Below are positions 51,526-60,743 of a stretch of 64,000 nt of DNA, piece after piece. The stretch's first letter is position 1. Each line of letters opens with the position of its first letter. Location: contig CAKQWE010000003.1 of NCBI GenBank assembly GCA_934277975.1, positions 1-64,000 on the forward strand. Reading direction: 5' to 3'. The notes under the pieces were generated by a model that saw nothing but the letters and a program-made list of their open reading frames with translations, searched no databases and had not been told where the DNA came from. This DNA is from an uncultured Spirochaetales bacterium (GTDB taxonomy: Bacteria; Spirochaetota; Spirochaetia; Sphaerochaetales; Sphaerochaetaceae). A program made the position numbers and the translations under genes.

Positions 51526-52830
51526 TTGAATCTTTCAACATTTAGGAAGGGGGGAGTGCACCCTCCTGAGAGGAAGGAGTATGCCAACTCCAAGGCTTTG
51601 GTGCGCCTGCCCATCCCCTCTGAGCTTGTTGTTTCCATGTCCCAGCATCTGGGCGCTCCTGCAAAGCCAATCAAGGAGAAGGGCGACCATGTCGAGAAGG
51701 GAGAGAAGATAGCACAGGCGTCGAGCTTCATATCGGCTGACGTCCACAGCCCTGTCTCAGGGACGATAAAGGACATAAGAAAGGCCACTATGGCCAACAG
51801 CGTCACCTGCGATGCATTCGTCATAGAACCTGATTCCCAACAGTCTGAGATGTTCACCAGGAAGATCGACTATCAGGACTACAGCAAGGAGAAGCTCCTT
51901 GAGGAGATAAAGGACAAAGGCATAGTGGGTCTTGGAGGAGCCACGTTCCCCCTTCATGTCAAGATAACGATCCCTGCGGGAAGGAAGGTCGATGCCCTTG
52001 TGATAAACGGGGTGGAGTGCGAACCTTACCTTGCTGCAGACCATAGGCTCATGTTGGAGAGGACCAAGGAGGTCCTTGAGGGCATAATGATCTGCAACAG
52101 GATCCTCTGCCCGGCCAGGACGATAATTGGCATAGAGGAGAACAAGAAGGATGCGGCTTTGGCATTGGAGAAGGAGATTGAGCTCCGGTCCCTTCCAATA
52201 GAGGTGCGCCTTCTTAGGATGAAGTATCCTCAAGGCGACGAAAAGCAGCTCATAAATGCAACGATAGGGCGGGAGATTCCATCAGGAAAGCTTCCTCTGG
52301 ATGTTGGAGCTGTGGTCGTCAACGTTGGAACGACCTATGCCGTATATGAGGCTTTGGCATACGGAAAGCCTTTGTATGAGAGGATTGTGACCGTTTCTGG
52401 CGACTGCATTGCACAGCCGTGCAACGTGATAGCTCCAATTGGAACCAAGGTCAAGGACATCATCGCATTCGCAGGCGGATTCTCGAAGGAGCCTGACAAA
52501 CTCGTATCCGGCGGCCCAATGATGGGATTCGCTTTCTATGACGAGGAGACTCCAATTGCAAAGGGTACGAGCGGAATCCTTGCCATAACGGATGAGAAGG
52601 ACTATAGGAAGTCCGCATGCCTCAACTGCGGGAAATGTGTTGCGGCATGTCCCATTGGGCTTGTTCCAACAAAGCTCTATTCGCTTATAACCCATGCAAG
52701 GTTCGAAGAGGCCATGGCAGACCACCTGATGGACTGCAAGGAATGCGGATGCTGTTCTTTCTCGTGTCCGGCTCATCTTGACCTTGTCCATGCAATGAAG
52801 TTTGGAAAGAGAATGGGGAGGAGGAAATGA
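51526..52830 (+). CDS. rnfC: Rnf complex subunit C (electron entry subunit)
   Basis: The 434-aa protein carries GGVHPPERK at the start, the NADH/FMN-binding core (KGIVGLGGATFPLHVK near 130, NGVECEPYLAADHRLM near 165) and two [4Fe-4S] clusters (CLNCGKCVAACP near 365, CKECGCCSFSCP near 403). It links the membrane complex to NAD(H). It starts at TTG 51526 behind GGAGGAG and heads rnfCDGEAB. Its last four bases overlap rnfD. Confidence 0.95.
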   Translation: MNLSTFRKGGVHPPERKEYANSKALVRLPIPSELVVSMSQHLGAPAKPIKEKGDHVEKGEKIAQASSFISADVHSPVSGTIKDIRKATMANSVTCDAFVIEPDSQQSEMFTRKIDYQDYSKEKLLEEIKDKGIVGLGGATFPLHVKITIPAGRKVDALVINGVECEPYLAADHRLMLERTKEVLEGIMICNRILCPARTIIGIEENKKDAALALEKEIELRSLPIEVRLLRMKYPQGDEKQLINATIGREIPSGKLPLDVGAVVVNVGTTYAVYEALAYGKPLYERIVTVSGDCIAQPCNVIAPIGTKVKDIIAFAGGFSKEPDKLVSGGPMMGFAFYDEETPIAKGTSGILAITDEKDYRKSACLNCGKCVAACPIGLVPTKLYSLITHARFEEAMADHLMDCKECGCCSFSCPAHLDLVHAMKFGKRMGRRK

Positions 52831-53891
52831 GGACCGTATCTACATCCCCGCACCTTCACAGCGGTGCGGATACACAAAAGATAATGCTCTATGTCGTCTA
52901 TGCCCTTCTGCCTTCCTGTGCATGGGGTGTATTCGCATTTGGGTTAAGGGCCGCTTTGGTCCTTGCCGTCGCCTTGGGGGTTGCAGTGCTTACGGAGTAC
53001 CTTTTGGACCTTGTATCCAAGGAAAGTACGTTGTGGGACTGCTCGGCGGTAGTCACAGGGCTTTTGGTTGGCATGAACATGCCGCCGGCGATTCCCCTAT
53101 ACATACCCGCAATTGCATCGGCCTTCGCCATAGCCATCGTCAAATGGACATTTGGAGGGCTTGGTGCGAACTGGGCCAACCCTGCCATGGCAGGTCGTGT
53201 ATTCGTGTTCTTTTCGTTCACGTCCCAGATGAGCACGTTCTCTCTTCCAAGGACGGTCAAGGCCGTCGAGGTGGCAAGCCAGGCATCGCCTCTGTCTCTT
53301 GTCAAGACTGTTGCATCGTCAGGTCAGAGCGTAGGGCTTTCGTCCATTCAGATCCTTGCACAGCAGGGCGTAGCTACGTCGTCGTTTGCCGACAAGGTCC
53401 AGGCTGCAACAGGGATAAGCGCCTACAACATTGATGCGTTCATTGGAAACATCCCGGGGTGCATTGGAGAGGTCTCAAAGTTGCTTCTTGTTCTGGGTGG
53501 CGTATACCTTATTGTCAAGAAAGTCATTACATGGCATATCCCCGTATCGTTCATAGGGTCGTTCGCCGTCCTTACATGGGTGTTCGGCGGTCTTCCTCTT
53601 GGTCTTGGGTTCTTCCATGGAGAGGTCTTGGCCTCCATTCTTAGGGGAGGTCTCATCCTTGGTGCGTTCTTCATGGCAACGGATATGGTTACATCTCCTG
53701 TGACCCACAAGGGCATGGTCGTCTTTGGCTGCGGCTGTGGAGCCTTCACGTTCCTCTTCAGGACCTTTGGCTCCTTGCCTGAGGCTACGAGCGTTGCCAT
53801 ACTCCTTATGAACATAGTGACGCCTACGATAGACAGGTACATGAAGCCACGTCTCTTCGGAGAGGTAGGAAAGGGAGGTGCGCAAGGATGA
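52827..53891 (+). CDS. rnfD: Rnf complex subunit D (membrane flavoprotein)
   Basis: The 354-aa protein is highly hydrophobic, with about nine or ten transmembrane segments. It contains the covalent FMN site ATDMVTSPVTHKG near residue 285 and WANPAMAGRVFVFFSF near 115. It belongs to the NqrB/RnfD family, part of the ion-pumping core. It overlaps rnfC and rnfG by four bases each, a pattern that runs through the operon. Confidence 0.94.
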   Translation: MRTVSTSPHLHSGADTQKIMLYVVYALLPSCAWGVFAFGLRAALVLAVALGVAVLTEYLLDLVSKESTLWDCSAVVTGLLVGMNMPPAIPLYIPAIASAFAIAIVKWTFGGLGANWANPAMAGRVFVFFSFTSQMSTFSLPRTVKAVEVASQASPLSLVKTVASSGQSVGLSSIQILAQQGVATSSFADKVQAATGISAYNIDAFIGNIPGCIGEVSKLLLVLGGVYLIVKKVITWHIPVSFIGSFAVLTWVFGGLPLGLGFFHGEVLASILRGGLILGAFFMATDMVTSPVTHKGMVVFGCGCGAFTFLFRTFGSLPEATSVAILLMNIVTPTIDRYMKPRLFGEVGKGGAQG

Positions 53892-54448
53892 AAGGATACA
53901 TAAGGACAGCGGTCGTTCTTGCCTGCATATGCGCAGTTGCAGCCGTACATCTTGCGGTCGTCAACTCCGTAACCACCCCATACATAGAGGCTTATGAGAG
54001 CGAAAAGGTGACAAAGGCGCTTACTGAGGTCTCCAACGGCCTTTCGATAGGTGAGAAGTCCGTTGTAGAAGAGGGTTGCATCGACTACATGCATCCGTTG
54101 TATGAAAACGGAGATCCCGCCGGTTATATCCTTGGCCTTACTACAAGAGGCTACGGCGGTGACATAACGCTGCTTGCCGGCTACGACGCAGACGGAGCGG
54201 TGACGGCAGTCACGATCGTAAGCGACAGCGAAACCCCTGGTGTTGGAAAGAAGGCCCACAACGATGGGTATATGGACAAATTCATTGGAAAGGGCGGATC
54301 CGGTGAGGCTGTGCCTACATCCAAGAGCATGCTCTCTGAGACCGATTCCGCAGCTGTCAGCGGTGCAACGATGACGTTCTCCGGCATTTCGTCTGCACTC
54401 AAGGAAGGATCGGACTACATCCGTGCAATGAAGGAGGCTTCAAGATGA
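53888..54448 (+). CDS. rnfG: Rnf complex subunit G (FMN-bearing)
   Basis: The 186-aa protein has one N-terminal membrane helix (TAVVLACICAVAAVHLAVVN) and a periplasmic FMN-binding domain. The covalent flavin threonine lies in AAVSGATMTFSGI near residue 159, preceded by SDSETPGVGKKAHN. Length and order match RnfG. It overlaps rnfD and rnfE. Confidence 0.94.
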   Translation: MKGYIRTAVVLACICAVAAVHLAVVNSVTTPYIEAYESEKVTKALTEVSNGLSIGEKSVVEEGCIDYMHPLYENGDPAGYILGLTTRGYGGDITLLAGYDADGAVTAVTIVSDSETPGVGKKAHNDGYMDKFIGKGGSGEAVPTSKSMLSETDSAAVSGATMTFSGISSALKEGSDYIRAMKEASR

Positions 54449-55128
54449 GCGGACATATCAAGGAACTCACCAAAGGACTGTTCAAGGAGAACCCAACCTT
54501 CATCATCATGCTTGGCATGTGCCCAACCCTTGCCGTAACTACACAGCTTGTGAATGCATTGGGAATGGGGGCCGGCGTTCTCTTCGTACTTCTTTTCAGC
54601 AACATATTCATCTCCCTTTTGAAGAACATGATTCCAAACAGCGTAAGGATTCCGTGCTACGTCGTGGTCATTGCGTCGTTCGTGACGGTTGTTGAGATGG
54701 TGTTCCACGCCTTCCTTCCAAGCGTCTACGAGGCGTTGGGTGTGTACCTTCCACTCATAGTCGTCAACTGCATAATCCTTGGAAGGGCGGAGGCCTTCGC
54801 CAGCAAGAATTCAGTGCTTGACTCGGCGTTGGATGCAATAGGGATGGGGCTTGGCTTCACCATGTCGCTTTCCCTAATCTCCGTGATAAGGGAGGTCCTT
54901 GGAGCCGGAACCATAACGTTCATACCAATAGGAAGCTGGGACGGGGTGATACACATTCCGTTCATGGAAAGCTCTCCTGTAAGGGTCATGACCCTTGCAG
55001 CCGGAGCGTTGCTCCTCATGGGCTACCTCAAGGCGTTCTTCCAGTGGGTGACAGAGCGGAATGCGACGAAGGCCAAGGCATTGCAGAATCCCGTTCAGCT
55101 GTCCATGGAAGAGGAGGTGACCGAATGA
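54445..55128 (+). CDS. rnfE: Rnf complex subunit E (membrane)
   Basis: The 227-aa integral membrane protein belongs to the NqrD/RnfE family. It begins with KELTKGLFKENPTFIIMLGM and contains LGMCPTLAVTTQLVNALGMG and the segment YLPLIVVNCIILGRAEAFAS, with six predicted membrane helices. It pairs with RnfA to form the ion path. The stop overlaps the rnfA ATG. Confidence 0.94.
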   Translation: MSGHIKELTKGLFKENPTFIIMLGMCPTLAVTTQLVNALGMGAGVLFVLLFSNIFISLLKNMIPNSVRIPCYVVVIASFVTVVEMVFHAFLPSVYEALGVYLPLIVVNCIILGRAEAFASKNSVLDSALDAIGMGLGFTMSLSLISVIREVLGAGTITFIPIGSWDGVIHIPFMESSPVRVMTLAAGALLLMGYLKAFFQWVTERNATKAKALQNPVQLSMEEEVTE

Positions 55129-55718
55129 GCTACATTGGAATAATCGTAACTTATGTATTCATAAGCAACTTCATACTCGTTCAGTTCATGGGCCTGTGTC
55201 CGTTCATTGGAGTTTCCAAGAACAGCGAAAGCGCCATTGGAATGGGTCTTGCCGTAACGTTCGTAACCGGTGTTGCATCCGTCGTGTGCTGGTGCGTCTA
55301 CGAGGGGCTTCTTGTTCCTCTTGGTCTCCAGTATCTCAAGACCATAGCGTTCATACTCGTCATAGCTGCGCTCGTCCAGCTTGTTGAGATGGTCCTCAAG
55401 AAGATGAGCCCTGCGTTGTACAAGGCCCTTGGCATATTCCTTCCCCTTATAACGACGAACTGTGCGGTCTTGGGAATAGCCCTCATAAACGTTGACGAAT
55501 CGTTCAACCTTCTTGAGTCCTTTACAGCCGGTGTGTCTGCAGGACTTGGCTTTACGATGGCCATAGTCCTGATGAGCAACATAAGGGAACGCCTTGAGCT
55601 CAAGCCTGTCAGAAGGCTCTTCAAAGGTGTACCAATAGCGTTCATATCTGCAGGTCTCATGGCCCTTGCATTCATGGCGTTCGACAAGACCCTTCTATAC
55701 AACCTTGGTCTTGTGTGA
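55125..55718 (+). CDS. rnfA: Rnf complex subunit A (membrane)
   Basis: The 197-aa integral membrane protein shows SNFILVQFMGLCPFIGVSK near the start and IFLPLITTNCAVLGIALIN near residue 105, the NqrE/RnfA hallmarks, with six membrane segments. ATG 55125 overlaps the rnfE stop. RnfA and RnfE are homologous and sit in opposite orientation in the membrane in known complexes. Confidence 0.94.
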   Translation: MSYIGIIVTYVFISNFILVQFMGLCPFIGVSKNSESAIGMGLAVTFVTGVASVVCWCVYEGLLVPLGLQYLKTIAFILVIAALVQLVEMVLKKMSPALYKALGIFLPLITTNCAVLGIALINVDESFNLLESFTAGVSAGLGFTMAIVLMSNIRERLELKPVRRLFKGVPIAFISAGLMALAFMAFDKTLLYNLGLV

Positions 55719-55730
55719 TAGGTGGATTTT

Positions 55731-56531
55731 ATGACAGCGATTCTTAATGCTTTTTTGATAATAGCCGGTCTTGGCGCAATTCTTGGGCTTGGACTTGCAA
55801 TAGCGGAGCGCAAGCTTACCTCTCCAAAGGACAGCAAGCTTGAGGAGCTTGAAGGCATGATGCCTGGAGCCAACTGCGGAGGATGCGGCTTTGCAGGATG
55901 CTCGGCCTATGCCAATGCCGTGTACCAGGGCAAGGTCCTTCCAGGTCTTTGCGCACCTGGCGGAGAAGAACTTGCAAAGCGCATGGCCCAGGTCCTTGGA
56001 GTTGAAGTGAAGATGGCACAGAGGAAGGTGGCGTACATATTCTGCAGCGGAGACTGCGAGAGCACTACGAAGGAGTTCGACTACAAGGGGATTCAGGACT
56101 GCAACGCCGCTTCCATCCTATTCAAGGGCGACAATGGATGCAAGTCTGGATGCCTTCATCTTGGTTCCTGCATGTCCGTATGCACCACAGGTGCAATAAA
56201 GAGAAGGGAGAACGGAACCCTTGAGGTTGACGCCTCATTGTGCCAAGGATGTGGAAGCTGCACCAAAGTGTGTCCAAACGGGGTCATCAAACTCATCCCT
56301 GCGGACAGCCAGTACGTTGTGGCCTGCAACAGCCATGAAAGGGGCGCAAATGTGAGAAAGGTGTGCAAAGTAGGGTGCATTGGATGCAGAATATGCGAAA
56401 CAAAGTTCCCACAAGCCGGTTTCACTGTTGACCAGAACCTTGCAACGTTGGATTATGATAAGGCATCCTTGGAAGAGGTTTGCAAAGCGGCCCAGGCCTG
56501 TCCTAGGCACATAATCAGAAAGAGAGTGTAG
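55731..56531 (+). CDS. rnfB: Rnf complex subunit B (ferredoxin-type subunit)
   Basis: The 266-aa protein has one N-terminal membrane helix, then an Fe-S domain with ANCGGCGFAGCSAYANAV near 46. Further clusters follow: CKSGCLHLGSCMSVC near 138, CQGCGSCTKVCPNGV near 171, and CKVGCIGCRICETKFP near 208. It takes electrons from ferredoxin for the complex. ATG 55731 is chosen because TAGGTGGA stands before it. It ends the rnf operon. Confidence 0.94.
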   Translation: MTAILNAFLIIAGLGAILGLGLAIAERKLTSPKDSKLEELEGMMPGANCGGCGFAGCSAYANAVYQGKVLPGLCAPGGEELAKRMAQVLGVEVKMAQRKVAYIFCSGDCESTTKEFDYKGIQDCNAASILFKGDNGCKSGCLHLGSCMSVCTTGAIKRRENGTLEVDASLCQGCGSCTKVCPNGVIKLIPADSQYVVACNSHERGANVRKVCKVGCIGCRICETKFPQAGFTVDQNLATLDYDKASLEEVCKAAQACPRHIIRKRV

Positions 56532-56561
56532 CCAAATACGGAACACTGAAGGAAGTGGAAG

Positions 56562-58376
56562 ATGCAGTACATCCTTGGAGCATACAGCCAACTGCCGTTT
56601 GGGTCGTCCCCGGAGGAATACGAGGCTTTGCTGTCTTCGCAGCTCAAACCGTTGCTTACGACTGTATACCAGAACCCGGGATACAAGCTGCTTTTCCATC
56701 TGAGCGCCAGCGAGTATGAGTACTACGAGGCCAACCATCCAGAGATAAACATGCTCATCTGCGACCTTTGCCGCAAGGGTCAGATGGAGATACTGTCGTC
56801 AGGATACTACGATGTCGTGCTTTCATTGCTTCCCGCCCACGAGAGGTCGGCCCATGTCGAGAAGACCACGACCTACATAAGAAAGAGGTTCACGAAGAAG
56901 CCAAAAGGGCTTTGGTGCTACAACCAAATCTTCACACCTTCGCTCATTCCAATGATGAGCGTAAGCGGTTTGGACTACATCCTCATCTCTACATACAACC
57001 AAATGGTCAACGGACAGCTCATGAACAAGCCGTTCTACATGGATGAAATGGGAAAGACATCGCTTGTCATACCATTCGACGATAGGTTCTCAAGGGAGAC
57101 CTGGGATTTCTCAAGGGGTGCTTCGTCATTGGACAAGTATTTGGCAGATATTGAGAAGCTTGCACTTGGAGTTTCCGGTCTCATCAATACGATAATGATT
57201 GACCTTGACCAACTTGTAGCCCAGGAGGGTTCCAATGCCGTATTCCCCTTGCTGTATTCAAAGCTTGGCTCCAACAGCACCCTTCCATCCATCTACCTTT
57301 CACAGAACGAGGTCAAGCGTTCGTTCTACCTGCCTGCCGGCGTCTATGGTAGGGATATCTCCATAGGCAAGGCCCTTTCGATAAACCAGTACATACTGGA
57401 GAACCCCGTCCTTTCCAGAAACCTTGGAATACTCAATCTCTTGAGGGAGGCCATGAGGGAGTGCAAGAAGAACACAGACGAAAGGAAGAACATGGAGAAG
57501 CTCTTCCTCAAGGCCTGTGCCTGCGGCCTTTATATCCCGGAGCAGGGAATGAGCCCTGCCATAAGGAGGGTTTCGAACCGCTGTCTGTGCGAGATTGAAT
57601 CCATACTTGCAAAGACGCAGGGGTCTATGATCCCTCAGATGGCTTATCTTGATTCTGCAAAGCACGGCGAGTACATAGTGGCGGGAAAGTCAAACGTATG
57701 CTATCTGAACACGAAGGGAGCTGTCATAAGCAGACTCAACATGTCGTCCGTTTCGTATGACATGGCCATGCACACGGGCGAAGGTCTTTTTGCAGACAGC
57801 TTCATCGACTGCAGCACTGGCAAGGAGACGAAGCTTTCGTCCAAGATATACGAAGTGACTCCTTTGGACAGAAGAAGGGTCGATTTCTTTGCAAAGGGCC
57901 CAGCCTTGGAGCTTAGGAAGATACCGGTAAACATCACAAAGCGCTTCAAGTTCAGGCAGTCCACAATAATGGTGGAGGTGGAGATCGAGAACCTTGACAA
58001 CTCAAGGCTCGACGGCTTTGAATACTGCTGTACACTTGACATTGCCTTGCCAAAGGCCTATGAGGTGAAGGATGGAGACGGTACGGTCATAGATGAGAGC
58101 CCCGTTGAGACGAACATGCTGTCCATTGCGGATAAGGCCGCTCCTTTCTGCATATCCATTGCGTTGAGCGATTCCTCCTTTGTGTCCAGCGAGAATTACG
58201 AACAAAATGTCAGAACCTGTCTTGGAGACAAGTCCGTTTACGAGTATACTCAACTAAAGATTCGAAGAAGGCTTTCTTTGGAGCCTCTTCAGGACACTCG
58301 TTTGACGATTGGTCTGCGAATGGAAAAAAGAAAGGAGAAGAACAACAATGACACTTCAGAACAGAGCTCTACTTGA
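56562..58376 (+). CDS. GH57-like (DUF1925/DUF1926) protein with degenerate catalytic motifs
   Basis: The 604-aa protein has the length, N-terminal layout and C-terminal beta-domain of the GH57 4-alpha-glucanotransferase group (QYILGAYSQLPFGSSPEEYE; EILSSGYYDVVLSLLPAHE near 75). The usual nucleophile motif (WLxERVW-type) reads WCYNQIFTPSL near residue 126, so the glutamate appears to be missing. The acid/base region (usually DDGEKFG) reads IDLDQLVAQ near 214. It may be a non-catalytic relative. The stop lies 29 bases inside prfB, so the two are coupled. Confidence 0.75.
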   Translation: MQYILGAYSQLPFGSSPEEYEALLSSQLKPLLTTVYQNPGYKLLFHLSASEYEYYEANHPEINMLICDLCRKGQMEILSSGYYDVVLSLLPAHERSAHVEKTTTYIRKRFTKKPKGLWCYNQIFTPSLIPMMSVSGLDYILISTYNQMVNGQLMNKPFYMDEMGKTSLVIPFDDRFSRETWDFSRGASSLDKYLADIEKLALGVSGLINTIMIDLDQLVAQEGSNAVFPLLYSKLGSNSTLPSIYLSQNEVKRSFYLPAGVYGRDISIGKALSINQYILENPVLSRNLGILNLLREAMRECKKNTDERKNMEKLFLKACACGLYIPEQGMSPAIRRVSNRCLCEIESILAKTQGSMIPQMAYLDSAKHGEYIVAGKSNVCYLNTKGAVISRLNMSSVSYDMAMHTGEGLFADSFIDCSTGKETKLSSKIYEVTPLDRRRVDFFAKGPALELRKIPVNITKRFKFRQSTIMVEVEIENLDNSRLDGFEYCCTLDIALPKAYEVKDGDGTVIDESPVETNMLSIADKAAPFCISIALSDSSFVSSENYEQNVRTCLGDKSVYEYTQLKIRRRLSLEPLQDTRLTIGLRMEKRKEKNNNDTSEQSST

Positions 58377-59452
58377 ACAGCTGAACGAAGACTCCCAAGC
58401 AATATGGAGGGGACTTTGACCCGGAAGGGTTGAAATCTAAACTCGCTGAACTTGAAAAGCAGACACTTGAACCCGATTTCTGGGGCGACAAGCAAAAAGC
58501 CGATTCTGTCTTTTCCCATATAAACGCAATAAAGGATACTATAAATCCTTTTGAAAAACTGCTCTCTGACATAGCCGAGGTCTACGACCTCATTGATCTA
58601 TATGAGGAAGAGGACGATGGCAACGAGGAATACGCCGCAGAGGTGGATGCAAAGATCCTTGAAATAGAAGCGGAGTACAAACCTCTCAAACTCAAGACCC
58701 TTCTCAATGGAAAGTACGACAAGGGTGACATGTTCCTGACGATCCATGCAGGAGCAGGTGGAACAGAAGCGTGCGATTGGACCTCCATGCTCATGAGAAT
58801 GTATCTTAGATGGTGCGAAAGGCACAAGTTCAAGACTGAGATCCTTGACACCCTGGAGGACGAAGGCGGCTACAAGAGCGTGACCATACAGGTAACCGGT
58901 CCGTATGCTTTTGGATACCTTAAGGGAGAGGCTGGAGTCCACAGACTTGTCAGGATATCCCCGTTCGATTCCAATGCAAGGCGGCACACATCGTTCTCGT
59001 CCGTGTATGCGTCTCCTGTCGTGGACGACAACATTGACATTGAGATAAAGCCTGAGGACATAAGGATAGACACCTACAGGGCTGGTGGTGCCGGCGGGCA
59101 GCATGTCAACAAGACCGATTCCGCTGTGCGTATAACACACTATCCAACCGGAATCGTCGTTCAGTGCCAGAACGAACGCTCCCAGATAATGAACAAGGAC
59201 AAGTGCTTCAAGATGCTCAAGAGCCGCCTGTACGACTATTACAGCGAGAAGCTTGCAGAGGAGCACAAGGCCGAAGCCATTGAAAAGAAGGACATCTCCT
59301 GGGGCTCACAGATACGCAGCTATGTGTTCCAGCCGTATACCATGGTCAAGGATGCAAGGACCGGCGAACAGACCGGAAACATCCAGGCCGTCATGGACGG
59401 AGACATAGACAACTTCATAGAAGCCTTCCTGAGGTGGAATCAGGAGAAATAG
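58348..59452 (+). CDS. prfB: Peptide chain release factor 2, with programmed +1 frameshift
   Basis: RF2 releases peptides at UGA and UAA. Translation starts at ATG 58348, meets an in-frame TGA at 58417-58419 after 23 codons and continues in the +1 frame to 59452. The product is about 367 aa, reading GLDPEGLKSKLAELEKQTLE across the shift. The codon-reading SPF tripeptide is in VRISPFDSNARR, and the catalytic GGQ in RAGGAGGQHVNKTDSAVR. The shift makes RF2 autoregulate: low RF2 leaves time to frameshift at its own UGA. Joined coordinates are 58348-58416 plus 58418-59452. Confidence 0.95.
58406..58420 (+). promoter_or_regulatory. prfB +1 frameshift site
   Basis: A Shine-Dalgarno-like GGAGG (58406-58410) lies three bases before the slippery CTT TGA C (58414-58420), the classical CUUUGAC shift signal of RF2 genes. 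Confidence 0.93.
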
Positions 59453-60733
59453 GTGAAGAGGTCCTTTGCTCTTCTTGTAGTCCTTGTCTTGTCCCTGTGC
59501 GCCCTTGCACAGGTCTGGGCCAAGGACTACAGCATTCTGATCATTCCTCAAAACCAGGAACTGTCTTCGTATATGGAGGCATTCTTCCCATTGGTTTCTT
59601 ACGATGACACAGTGGTGCGTGATTGGGCCAACGATGATAGGACATCTCAGCTCAAGACACTTGGCGAGGCCTTGGACAAGGCATATTCAAGCGAAGACGG
59701 GAGTGCTATTGAAAAGGCCCGTTCATCCTACGATGAGGCCGTTGGGAATGATTATTCTTCCAATCCTCCCATTGCAGCGGACAACGAGGCCGTTGAAGGC
59801 TTCCCTGTCAGGTACGTTGGAGTTCCAAGTTCGCTAGGCGGGGATTTCGATGTTTCAAGGGCGGTTTCTGAAAAGGACACCATTTCGCTTAAACTCGTGT
59901 GCAGCCTATCTGGTGCCGATATGCTCGTGATTCCTGTAACGGACAGCATTGGAGGATTTTGCCATGCTGCAATCTATGTTTACAGAAAGGCCTATGATTC
60001 GCTTGAACTGTGCTTCGAGAGCATATCCCAGCAGTCAAACGTCATTCCTGTCAAGGCAGTCCTTTCCTTGTCCGGATTCTTCATTTCGTACCCTGTATCC
60101 TTGGTGAGCTTCAATGGGATTCCACAAGGCTCTCAGGTGGTTGTAGACGGTAATCAGGTCTCCATCGTGGATGGATACATGCTTGTTTCCTCAGGGGAGC
60201 ACACATTTGAGATATCCAAGCAAGGGTATGGCCTGCGGCGTTTCAAGGCTGTGATTCCAGAGAACGAAGTCTGCACCATAGAGACCAGCCTGGTTGCTCC
60301 AGAATACAGCCAAGTGAACGTGGATTCCCATCCTGCATCCAACGTCTACTACGAAGGACAGCTGCTTGGAAGTACTCCTCTTGTCGTTGAAGGGTATACG
60401 ATTCCGCTTGTCCTTAGGTTCTCGGCTGATGGATATGCCAACAAAACAATAAGCCTTGCAGAACCTGCGGAGGATCTTTTCGTGGAGCTCAAGCCCCAGT
60501 GGATGGATGATACGAGCCTTTACGAGAAGGCAAGGGACGACTTCTACGGCTCGTTTGCACGAAGTCTCCTGGTGTTTGGCCTTAGGATAGCGTCTGGTTC
60601 GCTTGGAGGTTCCGGCGGCCAGTGGTATGAGATTGCAGGAATCGCCCTTGACGGAGCTTTGGTACTGTCATTGACCGACTTGGCCGCAAAGCTTATAGAA
60701 TACTATAGATGTTCTGAATACATCTCACCTTGA
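59453..60733 (+). CDS. Exported PEGA-domain protein
   Basis: The 426-aa protein starts with GTG directly after the prfB stop. It has a signal peptide (KRSFALLVVLVLSLCALAQV, cleavage after WA). Two PEGA-type repeats are visible: GIPQGSQVVVDGNQVSIVDG near 223 and SHPASNVYYEGQLLGSTPLV near 288. A C-terminal hydrophobic stretch (near 395-415) may anchor it. PEGA modules occur on surface and envelope proteins; the precise role here is unknown. It is in line with prfB and ftsY. Confidence 0.8.
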   Translation: MKRSFALLVVLVLSLCALAQVWAKDYSILIIPQNQELSSYMEAFFPLVSYDDTVVRDWANDDRTSQLKTLGEALDKAYSSEDGSAIEKARSSYDEAVGNDYSSNPPIAADNEAVEGFPVRYVGVPSSLGGDFDVSRAVSEKDTISLKLVCSLSGADMLVIPVTDSIGGFCHAAIYVYRKAYDSLELCFESISQQSNVIPVKAVLSLSGFFISYPVSLVSFNGIPQGSQVVVDGNQVSIVDGYMLVSSGEHTFEISKQGYGLRRFKAVIPENEVCTIETSLVAPEYSQVNVDSHPASNVYYEGQLLGSTPLVVEGYTIPLVLRFSADGYANKTISLAEPAEDLFVELKPQWMDDTSLYEKARDDFYGSFARSLLVFGLRIASGSLGGSGGQWYEIAGIALDGALVLSLTDLAAKLIEYYRCSEYISP

Positions 60734-60743
60734 AGGAGCAAAT

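Noticed and set aside
58348..58430. prfB as a broken gene with an in-frame stop
   Set aside because: The stop sits in the classical CTTTGAC frameshift context, and the rest of RF2 is intact.
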